A DNA stretch of 8,164 bases from Rhodospirillales bacterium Alpha_05. GTDB lineage: Bacteria; Pseudomonadota; Alphaproteobacteria; Rhodospirillales; Rhodospirillaceae. Below are positions 1-6,727 of this stretch, in pieces. The notes under the pieces were generated by a model that saw only the letters and a program-made list of their open reading frames with translations, had not been told where the DNA came from and searched no databases. The stretch covers positions 1-8,164 of the forward strand of contig LUYR01000205.1 of the NCBI GenBank assembly GCA_001603335.1, in the 5' to 3' direction. Made by a program: the position numbers and the translations under genes. Every line of letters begins with the position of its first letter. Positions within the stretch are counted from its first letter, which is position 1.

Positions 1-702
1 GGTGAGGATGCGGATCGCGTTGCCGTGGCCGAGGTGGATGTCGATGCCCGAGTGGCCGCCCTTGAGGCCGCTCACCGCGACGCTGAAGTGCTTCGCCTGG
101 GCGGGTTCGTGCCCCTGGGCGAGCGGCACGGTGAGCACGACGTCGCGCCCGCCGGCGCAGCCGATGATGATCTGGGTGTCGTCCTCGCTGTCGAGGTTGA
201 GGAGGATGCTGCCCTTCAGCACCCCGGGCGCGACCGCGCGCGCGCCGTTGAGGCCGATCTCCTCCTCGACGGTGAAGAGGAATTCGAGCGGGCCGTGGGC
301 GATCGTGGTGTCGTCGATCAGCGCCAGCATCGCCGCCGCGCCGATGCCGTTGTCGGCGCCGAGGGTGGTGCCGGTGGCGAGCACCCAGTCGCCCTCGACG
401 CGCGGCCGGATCGGGTCGACGGCGAAGTCGTGGCGGGTTCCGGCGTTGGCCTGGGGCACCATGTCCACATGGGATTGCAGCACCACGCCGGGGCGGCCTT
501 CCTTGCCCGGGGTCGCGGGCTTGCGCACGATCAGGTTGCCCTTGGCGTCGATTTCGGCGTCGAGCCCCTTGGCGTCGGCGCGGGCTTTGAGCATGGCGAT
601 GATCGCCGCCTCGTGGCGCGACGGGTGGGGAATGGCGCAAAGGTCGGCGAACGCGGACCAGACGGCGGCGGGCGAAAGTGCGGCAAGCGGGGAAGCGGAC
701 AA
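1..702 (-). CDS. pepD: PepD-type aminoacyl-histidine dipeptidase (M20 family), N-terminal part, runs off the window
   Basis: This is the first 234 codons of a cytosolic zinc dipeptidase of the M20 family, PepD type, which hydrolyses Xaa-His and other dipeptides. The full protein is usually about 480 residues, so roughly half is present and the C-terminal end is missing. Visible motifs, in order, are the N-terminal AIPHPSRHE (residues 23-31), the HVD zinc-ligand motif (78-80), the bridging Asp117 in LGADNGIGAA, the catalytic glutamate pair within VEEEIG (146-148) and Asp171 in LNLDSEDD. The lid-domain signature GLKGGHSGIDIHLGHGNA spans 212-229. These residues sit at spacings matching E. coli PepD with an offset of about two. 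I chose a TTG start at 702 because AAGGAG lies 8 bases upstream and no ATG is available before the conserved region. It follows the PanE-like gene after 93 bases and is probably not functionally tied to the sugar-acid genes. Confidence 0.92.
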   Translation of the reverse strand, partial: MSASPLAALSPAAVWSAFADLCAIPHPSRHEAAIIAMLKARADAKGLDAEIDAKGNLIVRKPATPGKEGRPGVVLQSHVDMVPQANAGTRHDFAVDPIRPRVEGDWVLATGTTLGADNGIGAAAMLALIDDTTIAHGPLEFLFTVEEEIGLNGARAVAPGVLKGSILLNLDSEDDTQIIIGCAGGRDVVLTVPLAQGHEPAQAKHFSVAVSGLKGGHSGIDIHLGHGNAIRILT

Positions 703-710
703 CGCGGATA

Positions 711-716
711 CTCCTT
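711..716 (-). promoter_or_regulatory. Ribosome binding site that decides the TTG start of pepD
   Basis: On the minus strand the bases read AAGGAG, followed by an 8-base spacer and then TTG at 702-700. The strong match and good spacing support this unusual start codon. No in-frame ATG or GTG lies at a comparable distance. Confidence 0.7.
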
Positions 717-757
717 GGGACGACGAAAGGCGTGCCTGGGAGTGTGATGCGCGAAGT

Positions 758-790
758 GTCTCGCGACAAGTCGCGGGACCGGCTTTTTTT
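758..790 (+). terminator. Terminator-like hairpin reading on the plus strand, in the panE-like/pepD gap
   Basis: On the plus strand, GTCTCGCGA (758-766), loop CAAG (767-770) and TCGCGGGAC (771-779) form a 9-bp stem with one T-G wobble. Four bases (CGGC) follow, then seven T residues (784-790). This is the shape of an intrinsic terminator, but it reads against all the genes here. In the minus-strand transcript the same stem, with a C-A mismatch, has no U tract after it, so it should not end transcription of the panE-like gene in that direction. Confidence 0.4.
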
Positions 791-795
791 GCGGT

Positions 796-1779
796 TCAGC
801 GCGCTATCGGCGCGACCCCGGCGCGCAAATCCACCAGGGCGCGCACCGTGCGCAACGTCGGCACCGGCACGCCGACGATTTCGGCCAGTTCGATCACCGC
901 GCCGACGATCGCGTCGAGTTCCAGCTTCCGCCCGGCCTCGTAGTCTTGCAGCATCGAGGTCTTGAAGTCGCCGAGCCCGGCGGTGGCGTCGATGCGCGCG
1001 GGGATGGTCATGGCGAAGCGCACCCCGAGGCGCTCGGCGACCGCCTGGCCCTCCGCCATCATCGTCGCCGCCACCGCGCGCACCTCGGGATCGGTGCAGA
1101 GCAGCAGCGAGGACGACTGGGTGAGCACCGAGAGCGGGGCGAAGGCGAGATTGCCCCAGAGCTTGGTCCAGATCGCGGCGCGGATATCGGGCGTGGCGCT
1201 GGCGTCGAAGCCCGCTTTCCGGAAGGCCTCGGTCACCGCCGCCAGTTCGGGGGTCATCCGCCCCGCCGGATCGCCGAAAACGAAGGTCTGGTTGCCGACG
1301 TGGTGGATGCTGCCGTCGCCACGGTTGAGCACCGCGACGTAGGTGAGCGCGCCGACGATGTGGTCCTCGGGGATTGCGGTCTTGAGCGCGCCGTCGGGGT
1401 CGACCGAGGCGAGCCTGCGCCCGGCGAGCGGCGCGGGCTGGGCCGCCGGATACCACCACGGCACGCCGTTGAGCATCGGCACCACCACGGTTTCCGGCCC
1501 CGAGAGCTGCGCGATGGCGGGCAGCGTGGTTTCGAGTGCATAGGCCTTGGTGCAGAGAATCACCACGCCCTGCTTCGGCAGTGACGATGCGTCGGCGGTG
1601 GTGTGCACGCCGGCGACCGCTTCCGATCCGTCCGGGTTGGTGACCTGGATGCCGCCCGCGTTGATCGTTGCGGCGGCTTCGGCGCGGCGCACCACCAGGC
1701 TCACGCTGGCGTCGGTGGAAACCAGACGGGCGGCGATCAGCGAGCCGATCGCGCCGCCGCCGATGATCGCGATGCGCAT
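796..1779 (-). CDS. 2-dehydropantoate 2-reductase family protein (PanE/ApbA-like)
   Basis: This 327-residue soluble protein belongs to the ketopantoate reductase family, whose classical member reduces 2-dehydropantoate to D-pantoate with NADPH in coenzyme A synthesis. The N terminus carries the Rossmann motif GGGAIG (7-12). Expected family residues follow: Lys78 in CTKAY, Asn104 in LNGV, the catalytic Lys206 in IWTKLWGN with Asn210, then the C-terminal segment TSMLQDYEAGRKLELD (274-289) with candidate catalytic Glu287. Length is close to the usual 300-340. The ATG at 1779 has GGAGGAA nine bases upstream. The gene lies 58 bases after the Ldh_2-type dehydrogenase and is probably in the same transcript. 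Several members of this family in catabolic clusters act on other 2-keto or 3-keto acids, so the sugar-acid context leaves the substrate open. A true biosynthetic PanE is the alternative, and I therefore give no symbol. Confidence 0.9.
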   Translation of the reverse strand: MRIAIIGGGAIGSLIAARLVSTDASVSLVVRRAEAAATINAGGIQVTNPDGSEAVAGVHTTADASSLPKQGVVILCTKAYALETTLPAIAQLSGPETVVVPMLNGVPWWYPAAQPAPLAGRRLASVDPDGALKTAIPEDHIVGALTYVAVLNRGDGSIHHVGNQTFVFGDPAGRMTPELAAVTEAFRKAGFDASATPDIRAAIWTKLWGNLAFAPLSVLTQSSSLLLCTDPEVRAVAATMMAEGQAVAERLGVRFAMTIPARIDATAGLGDFKTSMLQDYEAGRKLELDAIVGAVIELAEIVGVPVPTLRTVRALVDLRAGVAPIAR

Positions 1780-1837
1780 GGAAAAGCCTTCCTCCGGAAT
1801 GCGGGAGGTTCAGGATATGGGCGAAACCCCAGTCGAA
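1780..1837 (-). promoter_or_regulatory. Short intercistronic gap with a possible hairpin hiding the panE-like RBS
   Basis: In the minus-strand transcript CCTCC (1808-1804) can pair with GGAGG (1795-1791) across an 8-base loop. The second arm is the Shine-Dalgarno core of the PanE-like gene, whose ATG is at 1779. The stem is only five base pairs, so this is a weak candidate for translational coupling or damping. I see no promoter or terminator in the gap. Confidence 0.25.
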
Positions 1838-2911
1838 TCAAGCTTCGGCGGGGCAGGGGAGGTTCTGCCGCGCGGCGAACTCCTGGAGCGCGCCCCAGGT
1901 GGTGAGGTCCACCGGGATGCCGTTGGCGCGGCGCTCCGCCGCGGCGGCGAGTTCGGGGTCGCCGGGGGCCATCACCCGCTTGCCCGGCTGCGCGGGCTGG
2001 GCGCGGAGGTCGGCGAGGAAGGCGGACAGGCGCGCGTCGAACACCGCGAGGCTCTGGAACAGCGCGGGCTGCATCACGATGAAGAAGTGGCCGCGCAGGT
2101 CGGGCCCCGGCACCGTCGGGTCGGAGAACGGCGTCAGCGCGTTGCCGTGCGGCATGCCGGAGAACGCCGAGCAGAGGATGTCGACCATCGCCGCCAGCCC
2201 CGCGCCCTTGTAGCCGTATTCGCTGCCGCCCAGCGGCAGGAGCGCGCCGAAGCGGTTGGGGTCGCGGGTCACCATGCCCTCGGTGTCGAGCGCGACGTCG
2301 GGCGGTAGCTCGGTGCCCGCGGCGCGGCGCAGGTGGACGCGGTTCAAGGGGATGCTGCTGGTCGCCATGTCGAGCACCATCGGCTCGGCCCCGGCGACCG
2401 GCACCGCGAAGGCGATCGGGTTGGTGCCGTTGAACGCCCGGATCCCGCCGAAGGGTGCGACCGCCGCGTCGGCGATGGTCATGCCGATGGCGGCGAAGCC
2501 CTGTTTCGCCGCCACCAGCGCATAGCCGCCGGTCGCGCCGTGGTGCGAGGAGTTGCCCACCGTCACCGCCGCGATGCCGGTTTCCGCCGCCATCGCCATG
2601 CCTTCGTCGATCGCGCGGTAGCTGGCGAAGTGGCCGAAGCCGTTGTCGGCATCGACGTGCGCCACCGCCGGAGCCGAGCGGGTGACGACGAGCTTGGGCG
2701 CGGGGTTGAGGCGGTGGGCATAGAGGCAGCGGAGGTAGTGGGGCGCGAGGCGGACGCCGTGGGTGTCGATGCCCCGGCGCGAGGCATCGACCACCGCGCG
2801 GGCGACCGCCGCAGCCGCATCGGGCGCGGACCCGGCGTTGCGCAGCAACTGGTCGATGAAGACCTTGAGCGGCGTTTCGGCGATCCGCACCGATGCGAAC
2901 TGTTCTTCCAT
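1838..2911 (-). CDS. Ldh_2 (malate/L-lactate dehydrogenase) family oxidoreductase
   Basis: This is a 357-residue cytosolic NAD(P)H-dependent oxidoreductase of the Ldh_2 family. The family includes YiaK (2,3-diketo-L-gulonate reductase), ureidoglycolate dehydrogenase, sulfolactate dehydrogenase and piperideine-2-carboxylate reductase. It has its own fold and no Rossmann GxGxxG motif, and none is seen here. Family landmarks are SRRGIDTHGVRL (44-55) with candidate catalytic His51, SSHHGATGGY (121-130), GTNPIAFAVP (162-171), LDMATSS (180-186), the GG..YGYKG segment (228-236) with Lys235, and PGDPE (316-320). Length is slightly above the usual 330-350. The ATG at 2911 has GAAGGA 8 bases upstream, and this RBS overlaps the uxuA stop, with only 12 bases between the genes. 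The close coupling to uxuA implies a 2-keto or 2-hydroxy sugar acid as substrate. The exact reaction cannot be read from sequence. Confidence 0.92.
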   Translation of the reverse strand: MEEQFASVRIAETPLKVFIDQLLRNAGSAPDAAAAVARAVVDASRRGIDTHGVRLAPHYLRCLYAHRLNPAPKLVVTRSAPAVAHVDADNGFGHFASYRAIDEGMAMAAETGIAAVTVGNSSHHGATGGYALVAAKQGFAAIGMTIADAAVAPFGGIRAFNGTNPIAFAVPVAGAEPMVLDMATSSIPLNRVHLRRAAGTELPPDVALDTEGMVTRDPNRFGALLPLGGSEYGYKGAGLAAMVDILCSAFSGMPHGNALTPFSDPTVPGPDLRGHFFIVMQPALFQSLAVFDARLSAFLADLRAQPAQPGKRVMAPGDPELAAAAERRANGIPVDLTTWGALQEFAARQNLPCPAEA

Positions 2912-2923
2912 CGTCGTCGTCCT

Positions 2924-4117
2924 TCAGACCGGCAGGCCGGTGAGTTCGGAAACCGTGGTCATGATGCCGCGGATTTCCGCGAGGCCCTTCAATCGCCCGA
3001 TGGTCGAGTAGCCGGGGTGGGCGGGCGCGCCGATATCGCCCAGCAATTCGAAGCCGTGGTCGGGGCGGAAGGGAATCCGCCAGTCGGGATTGCCCGCGTC
3101 CTTGCGCCGCTTCTGCTCGGCCATCATCACCTGCACCAGCTTCACCATGTTGGTGTCGCCGTCGAGGTGCTCGGCTTCCATGAACGAGCCGTCCGCGTCC
3201 TTCTTGACGTTGCGGAGGTGGAGGAAGTGGATGCGGTGGGCGAAACGCTTGGCGATTCCCACCACGTCGTTCTGCCCCGCGCCGAGCGACCCGGCGCATA
3301 GGGTTACGCCGTTGGACTCCGAGGGCACCGCGTCGAGCATGAACTCGATATCGCGCGCGTTGCTGACGATGCGCGGCAGGCCGAACAGCGGGCGCGGCGG
3401 GTCGTCGGGGTGGATCGCGAGGCGCACGCCGACCTCTTCGGCGGTGGGAATCACCGCTTCGAGGAAGCGCACGAGGTTCTGCCGCAGGCGCTCGGGCGTG
3501 ACGTCCTTGAACCGCGCCAGCACCTTGCGCAGGCCGGGGACGTCGTAGCGGTCGAACGCGCCGGGCAGCCCCGACATGATGTTGGCGAGGAGCTTATCCT
3601 TGTCTTCCTGGGTCGCGCTGGCGATCCAGGCCTTGGCGCGCTCCAGCACCTCGGGGGTGTACTCGGCTTCGGCGCCGGGGCGTTCGAGGATGTAGCAGTC
3701 GAACGCGGCGTGCTCGTCGGCGTTGAAGCGCAGCGTGCGGCCGCCGCCCGGCAGGGGCGCGGTAAGGTTGGTGCGGGTCCAGTCGAGCACCGGCATGAAG
3801 TTGTAGCAGATCGTCTTGATGCCGCAGGCGGCGAGGTTGCGGATCGACTGGCGGTAGTTCTCGAACAGCGGTTCGAGGTCGCCCTCGCCGAGCTTGATCG
3901 CCTCCGACACCGGCAGGCTCTCGACCACGCTCCAGTGCAAGCCGAGGGACGGATCGGCGGCGATCTCCGCCTTGCGCTTCTCGATCTCTTCCACCGACCA
4001 CACCACGCCGTAGGGAATGTGATGCAGCGCGGTGACCACGCCGGTCGCGCCCGCTTGGCGGATATGCGCGAGTTGAACGTAATCCTCAGGTCCGAACCAG
4101 CGCCAAGTCTGCTCCAT
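2924..4117 (-). CDS. uxuA: Mannonate dehydratase
   Basis: UxuA dehydrates D-mannonate to 2-keto-3-deoxy-D-gluconate, a step in hexuronate catabolism in the cytosol. The protein is a TIM-barrel metalloenzyme of 397 residues, close to the 394 of the E. coli enzyme and unlike the enolase-superfamily mannonate dehydratases. The N-terminal MEQTWRWFGP.D.V.L..IRQAGATGVVTALHHIP pattern is typical. Candidate metal ligands of the family are His236 in AIHPDDPP, Cys274 in TLCAGSLGAG, His300 in HFLHLRN and Asp353 in FRPDHGFE. Tyr370 lies in HPGYSTIGRLKGLAE near the C terminus. I chose the ATG at 4117 because the conserved MEQTWRWFG begins there and AGGAG lies six bases upstream. An earlier in-frame ATG at 4165 would add 16 unconserved residues lying inside the regulator gene. 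The gene starts 13 bases after the regulator's stop and is clearly co-transcribed with it. Confidence 0.96.
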   Translation of the reverse strand: MEQTWRWFGPEDYVQLAHIRQAGATGVVTALHHIPYGVVWSVEEIEKRKAEIAADPSLGLHWSVVESLPVSEAIKLGEGDLEPLFENYRQSIRNLAACGIKTICYNFMPVLDWTRTNLTAPLPGGGRTLRFNADEHAAFDCYILERPGAEAEYTPEVLERAKAWIASATQEDKDKLLANIMSGLPGAFDRYDVPGLRKVLARFKDVTPERLRQNLVRFLEAVIPTAEEVGVRLAIHPDDPPRPLFGLPRIVSNARDIEFMLDAVPSESNGVTLCAGSLGAGQNDVVGIAKRFAHRIHFLHLRNVKKDADGSFMEAEHLDGDTNMVKLVQVMMAEQKRRKDAGNPDWRIPFRPDHGFELLGDIGAPAHPGYSTIGRLKGLAEIRGIMTTVSELTGLPV

Positions 4118-4123
4118 GGTACT

Positions 4124-4128
4124 CTCCT
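4124..4128 (-). promoter_or_regulatory. Ribosome binding site that decides the uxuA start
   Basis: The minus strand reads AGGAG, a 6-base spacer, then ATG at 4117-4115. It sits directly after the TGA of the GntR gene (4133-4131). This supports the 397-residue UxuA over the longer frame from 4165. Confidence 0.65.
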
Positions 4129-4130
4129 GT

Positions 4131-4841
4131 TCAGGGTGCAAAGAGGTCGGGGTGGGAGGATGCAAGCCCGCTCGCGACCTTCAAAACTTCATCCATGTGG
4201 GTGCCGATGGCGGCTTCGGCCTCCGCCGGGTTGCCCGCCGCCACCGCGGCGAAGATCGCGCGGTGCTGGGCGATCAGCACCGGCATCGGCGTCGCCTGCG
4301 ACAGGCTGAGGAAGCGGATCCGGTCGAACTGGGACTTTTCCCGCTCCACCACCGCCCAGACGTCGGCCAGCCCGATGCCCTCGGCGAAGGCGCGGTGGAA
4401 GTCGTCGTCGGCCTTGGTGAAGCGTTCGGCGGTGGCCTGGTCGGCGACGCCGTGGGCCTCGCGGCTGGCGGCCTCCTGGCGCTGGATCGCGTCGGCGATG
4501 GCGGTGCGCGCGGCGGTCGGCATGCCGACTTCGGCGGCGCGGCGGACGATTGCGATTTCGAGCGCGCGGCGGACGAAGCGGGCGCGGCGCACCGCGCCGA
4601 GCGAAATCCGGCTGACGAAGGTGCCGCGCTGCGGCAGCACGTCGATCAGGCCTTCGTCGATCAGGCGGATCAGCGCGGCGCGCACCGGCGTGCGGCTGAT
4701 GCCGAAGCGGCTGGCGAGGGTGTTCTCCGAGAGCCTCTGGCCGGGGCGCATCCGCAACAGGACGATGTCCTGGCGGATCTCCGCGTGGATTCCGGCGATG
4801 TCGGCGGGGCTGGCGAGGGGGGCGGCGGATGTGCGGGGCAT
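4131..4841 (-). CDS. GntR family transcriptional regulator, FadR/FCD subfamily
   Basis: This 236-residue cytosolic DNA-binding regulator has an N-terminal winged helix-turn-helix (about residues 15-80). The recognition segment is LASRFGISRTPVRAALIRL (42-60), followed by the wing region LPQRGTFVS (69-77). The C-terminal all-helical FCD domain (about 85-225) shows the metal-binding pattern D..FH (Asp145, His149), then His193 in AQHRAIFAAVAAGN and His215 in THMDEV. FCD regulators beside hexuronate genes (UxuR, ExuR and relatives) usually repress and respond to a pathway intermediate, so a sugar acid is the likely effector. The gene sits between the transporter and the enzymes and probably autoregulates. 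The start is uncertain. The ATG at 4841 has only a weak GTGAG upstream, while an in-frame GTG at 4853 would overlap the dctM stop in a GTGA arrangement and add four residues. Either suggests translational coupling. Confidence 0.93.
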   Translation of the reverse strand: MPRTSAAPLASPADIAGIHAEIRQDIVLLRMRPGQRLSENTLASRFGISRTPVRAALIRLIDEGLIDVLPQRGTFVSRISLGAVRRARFVRRALEIAIVRRAAEVGMPTAARTAIADAIQRQEAASREAHGVADQATAERFTKADDDFHRAFAEGIGLADVWAVVEREKSQFDRIRFLSLSQATPMPVLIAQHRAIFAAVAAGNPAEAEAAIGTHMDEVLKVASGLASSHPDLFAP

Positions 4842-4849
4842 GGCGTCGC

Positions 4850-6127
4850 TCACTTGTAGAACAGGCTCGGGAGCCACAGGGAGACCATCGGCACGTAGGA
4901 GACGATCAGCAGCACGATGCCGTTGCAGACCAGGAACGGCCAGATCCCCTTCAGCACCTCCGAGAGCGGCAGCTTGGCGATGTTGGCGGCGACGAACAGG
5001 CAGACTCCCACCGGCGGCGTGGTCAGGCCGATCATCAGGTTGAGGATCGCGAAGATCGCGAAGTGCACCGGGTCGATGCCCACCTGGGTCGCCACCGCGA
5101 GCAACGGCGGGAACAGGATGATCAGCGCCGCGATGGTTTCCATGAAGGTGCCGACGATGATCAGGAGCACGTTGATCATCAGGATGATCAGGTACTTGTT
5201 GTCGGTGAGCGAGAGCATCGCCTGGGCGATGGTCTGGGGAATCTGCTCGGAGGTGAGGATCCAGCCGAACACGTTGGCGAGCCCGACGAGGAGGATCAGC
5301 CCGCCCGAGCCGATCGCGCTTTCCAGCAGGATTCCCGGCAGTTGTCGCAGGCGGAAGCCCTTGTAGATGAACGCGCCGACGATGAAGGCGTAGAACGCCG
5401 CGACGATCGAGGCCTCGGTGGGGGTGAAGAAGCCGCCGACGATGCCGTAGAGAATGATCACCGTCATCATCAGCGCCCAGATCGCCGCGCGGCTGGAGCG
5501 CACCAGCTCGCGGAAGCCCGCCCACTCGCCCTTCGGATACTGGCGCCGCACCGCGAGGATGTAGACGGTGATCATCATCCCGAAGCCGAGCATCAGGCCG
5601 GGGACCGCGCCCGCGAGAAACATCTTGCCGACCGAGAGGCCGGTGAGGGTGCCGGCGATGATCATCGGCACCGAGGGCGGAATGATCGGCCCGACGGTGG
5701 ACGCGGCGGCGGTGAGCGCGGCGGAGAACGGGCCGTCGTAGCCCGACTTCCGCATCGCGGGGATCATCACCGCGCCGATCGAGGCGGTTTCGGCGACGGC
5801 GGTGCCGGAAATCCCGGCGAAGATCATCGAGCCGGTGACGTTGGCGAGGCCGAGGCCGCCCGGCACGTGGCCGACCAGCGCCTTGCCGAAGCGCACGATC
5901 TGGTCGGTGATGCCGCCGCCGTTCATCAGGTTTCCGGCGAGGATGAAGCCCGGAATGCACAGCAGCACGAAGGAATCCATGCCCGCATACATGAACTGCG
6001 GCACCACGGTGAGGTCGATGTCGGCGAGCACGAGATAGAGCCCCGACGACAGCCCGAGGCAGATGGCGATCGGCATGCCGAGGATCAGGCAGAAGGCGAA
6101 CGAGCCGAACAGTGCGGCGATCAGCAT
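4850..6127 (-). CDS. dctM: TRAP transporter large permease subunit, DctM family
   Basis: This 425-residue inner-membrane protein is the large subunit of a TRAP transporter, which moves an organic or sugar acid inward using the sodium gradient. It is hydrophobic throughout with about a dozen predicted membrane segments. Family hallmarks are PGFILAGNLMNGGGITDQIV (59-78), GSMIFAGISGTAVAETASIG (99-118), the GPIIPPS motif (146-152), FFTPTEASIVAAFYA (233-247) and the C-terminal LTTPPVGVCLFVAANIAKL (368-386). Length matches the usual 425-430. The ATG at 6127 has GGAGGA six bases upstream and overlaps the end of the small-subunit gene by seven bases (ATGCTGA), a typical coupled arrangement. The stop lies eight bases before the regulator's ATG. 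The dct symbol is a family label; the substrate is inferred from neighbours as a hexonate or hexuronate, not dicarboxylate. Confidence 0.96.
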   Translation of the reverse strand: MLIAALFGSFAFCLILGMPIAICLGLSSGLYLVLADIDLTVVPQFMYAGMDSFVLLCIPGFILAGNLMNGGGITDQIVRFGKALVGHVPGGLGLANVTGSMIFAGISGTAVAETASIGAVMIPAMRKSGYDGPFSAALTAAASTVGPIIPPSVPMIIAGTLTGLSVGKMFLAGAVPGLMLGFGMMITVYILAVRRQYPKGEWAGFRELVRSSRAAIWALMMTVIILYGIVGGFFTPTEASIVAAFYAFIVGAFIYKGFRLRQLPGILLESAIGSGGLILLVGLANVFGWILTSEQIPQTIAQAMLSLTDNKYLIILMINVLLIIVGTFMETIAALIILFPPLLAVATQVGIDPVHFAIFAILNLMIGLTTPPVGVCLFVAANIAKLPLSEVLKGIWPFLVCNGIVLLIVSYVPMVSLWLPSLFYK

Positions 6128-6663
6128 CGGCCGTCCTCCGAATTCGGGTTGAGGGCGGTCGCGCCGTCGGCTTCCTCGGCGATCTCCGACTTCGGGATGC
6201 GGTAGCCGAACAGCCGCGCGGTGCAGAAGAAGATCAGCGACAGCGGAATGATCAGCACCGCGGCGTAGACCCACACCATCGAGAAGTCGATGGCGCGCGC
6301 CCGTTCGCCGAAGCCGTTCACCATGTAGCCCCAGCTCCCCGGCACGATCGCGGCGGCGAAGCCGATCACCAAAACCAGCGACAGCGCCTCGGCCACCTTG
6401 CGGGCGCCGGGCGGCAGCAGGCCGATGAACAGATCGACGTTGACGAGTTCGCCGCGCAACGCGGCGAGGCCGCAGGAGAACGCCACCAGGTAGATCAGGG
6501 CGAAGCGGGCGACTTCCTCGGTGTAGACCGGGGCGTCGAACCACGGAATTCGGCCGACCACCTGCAACAGGGTGACGATGGAGAGAACCGCGAAGGACGC
6601 GATGGTTCCGGCTTGGCAAACCCGCCGCACCACGCCGATCAGGCGGCAAAGAAGTCCGGTCAT
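6121..6663 (-). CDS. dctQ: TRAP transporter small permease subunit, DctQ family
   Basis: This 180-residue membrane protein is the small subunit that forms a complex with the DctM-type protein. Four hydrophobic segments are visible at about residues 16-37, 50-69, 90-110 and 127-149, the DctQ layout. The segment YTEEVARFALIYL (47-59) matches the family's W-x-E-E-x-x-R-x pattern between helices 1 and 2, and RGELVNVD (70-77) follows helix 2. A charged C-terminal tail (about 155-180) should face the cytosol. The ATG at 6663 has only a weak ribosome site (GGGA about nine bases upstream), unlike the strong sites of its neighbours. Together with the hairpin just upstream this suggests modest expression relative to the binding protein. 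Its end overlaps dctM by seven bases. DctQ proteins diverge strongly, so topology and context carry most of the assignment. Confidence 0.93.
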   Translation of the reverse strand: MTGLLCRLIGVVRRVCQAGTIASFAVLSIVTLLQVVGRIPWFDAPVYTEEVARFALIYLVAFSCGLAALRGELVNVDLFIGLLPPGARKVAEALSLVLVIGFAAAIVPGSWGYMVNGFGERARAIDFSMVWVYAAVLIIPLSLIFFCTARLFGYRIPKSEIAEEADGATALNPNSEDGRC

Positions 6664-6677
6664 TGGCTGATCCCGGC

Positions 6678-6718
6678 AAAAAAACCAAGGGAGCGGCCCC
6701 GGAATCCTCCGGGGCCGC
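6678..6718 (-). terminator. Intercistronic hairpin plus U tract between dctP and dctQ (attenuator-like)
   Basis: In the minus-strand transcript GCGGCCCCGGA (6718-6708), loop GGAT (6707-6704) and TCCGGGGCCGC (6703-6693) form a perfect 11-bp GC-rich stem. Eight bases (TCCCTTGG) follow, then seven T residues (6684-6678). It begins nine bases after the dctP stop. The spacer before the U tract is longer than in a strict intrinsic terminator. It probably acts as a partial terminator or as a 3'-end block that stabilises the dctP message, with read-through into dctQM. Confidence 0.65.
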
Positions 6719-6727
6719 CGGAAACGG

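Noticed and set aside
1737..3299. Long minus-strand frame of 520 codons across the Ldh_2 gene and parts of uxuA and the PanE-like gene
   Set aside because: It is Arg/Pro/Gly-rich with no domain signature and crosses three recognised genes in another frame.
4118..4165. Sixteen-residue N-terminal extension of UxuA from the ATG at 4165
   Set aside because: It lies within the 3' end of the regulator gene and has no ribosome site, while the conserved protein start at 4117 does.
3410..4309. 299-codon plus-strand frame opposite uxuA
   Set aside because: It is an antisense shadow without recognisable motifs, running through uxuA into the regulator.
4842..5960. Upstream extension of the GntR frame to a 609-codon reading frame
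   Set aside because: The part before the regulator is an arginine-rich out-of-frame reading of dctM. The winged-helix protein begins at 4841 or 4853.
4829..6205. Long open frame on the plus strand opposite dctM (458 codons)
   Set aside because: Its product is a highly charged, low-complexity string rich in Asp, Glu, Arg and His. This is the expected antisense image of a hydrophobic membrane protein in high-GC DNA, and the minus-strand frame is clearly DctM.
6128..6688. Upstream extension of the dctM frame
   Set aside because: The extension has no family resemblance and overlaps dctQ. The ATG at 6127 has a strong ribosome site and begins the first membrane segment.
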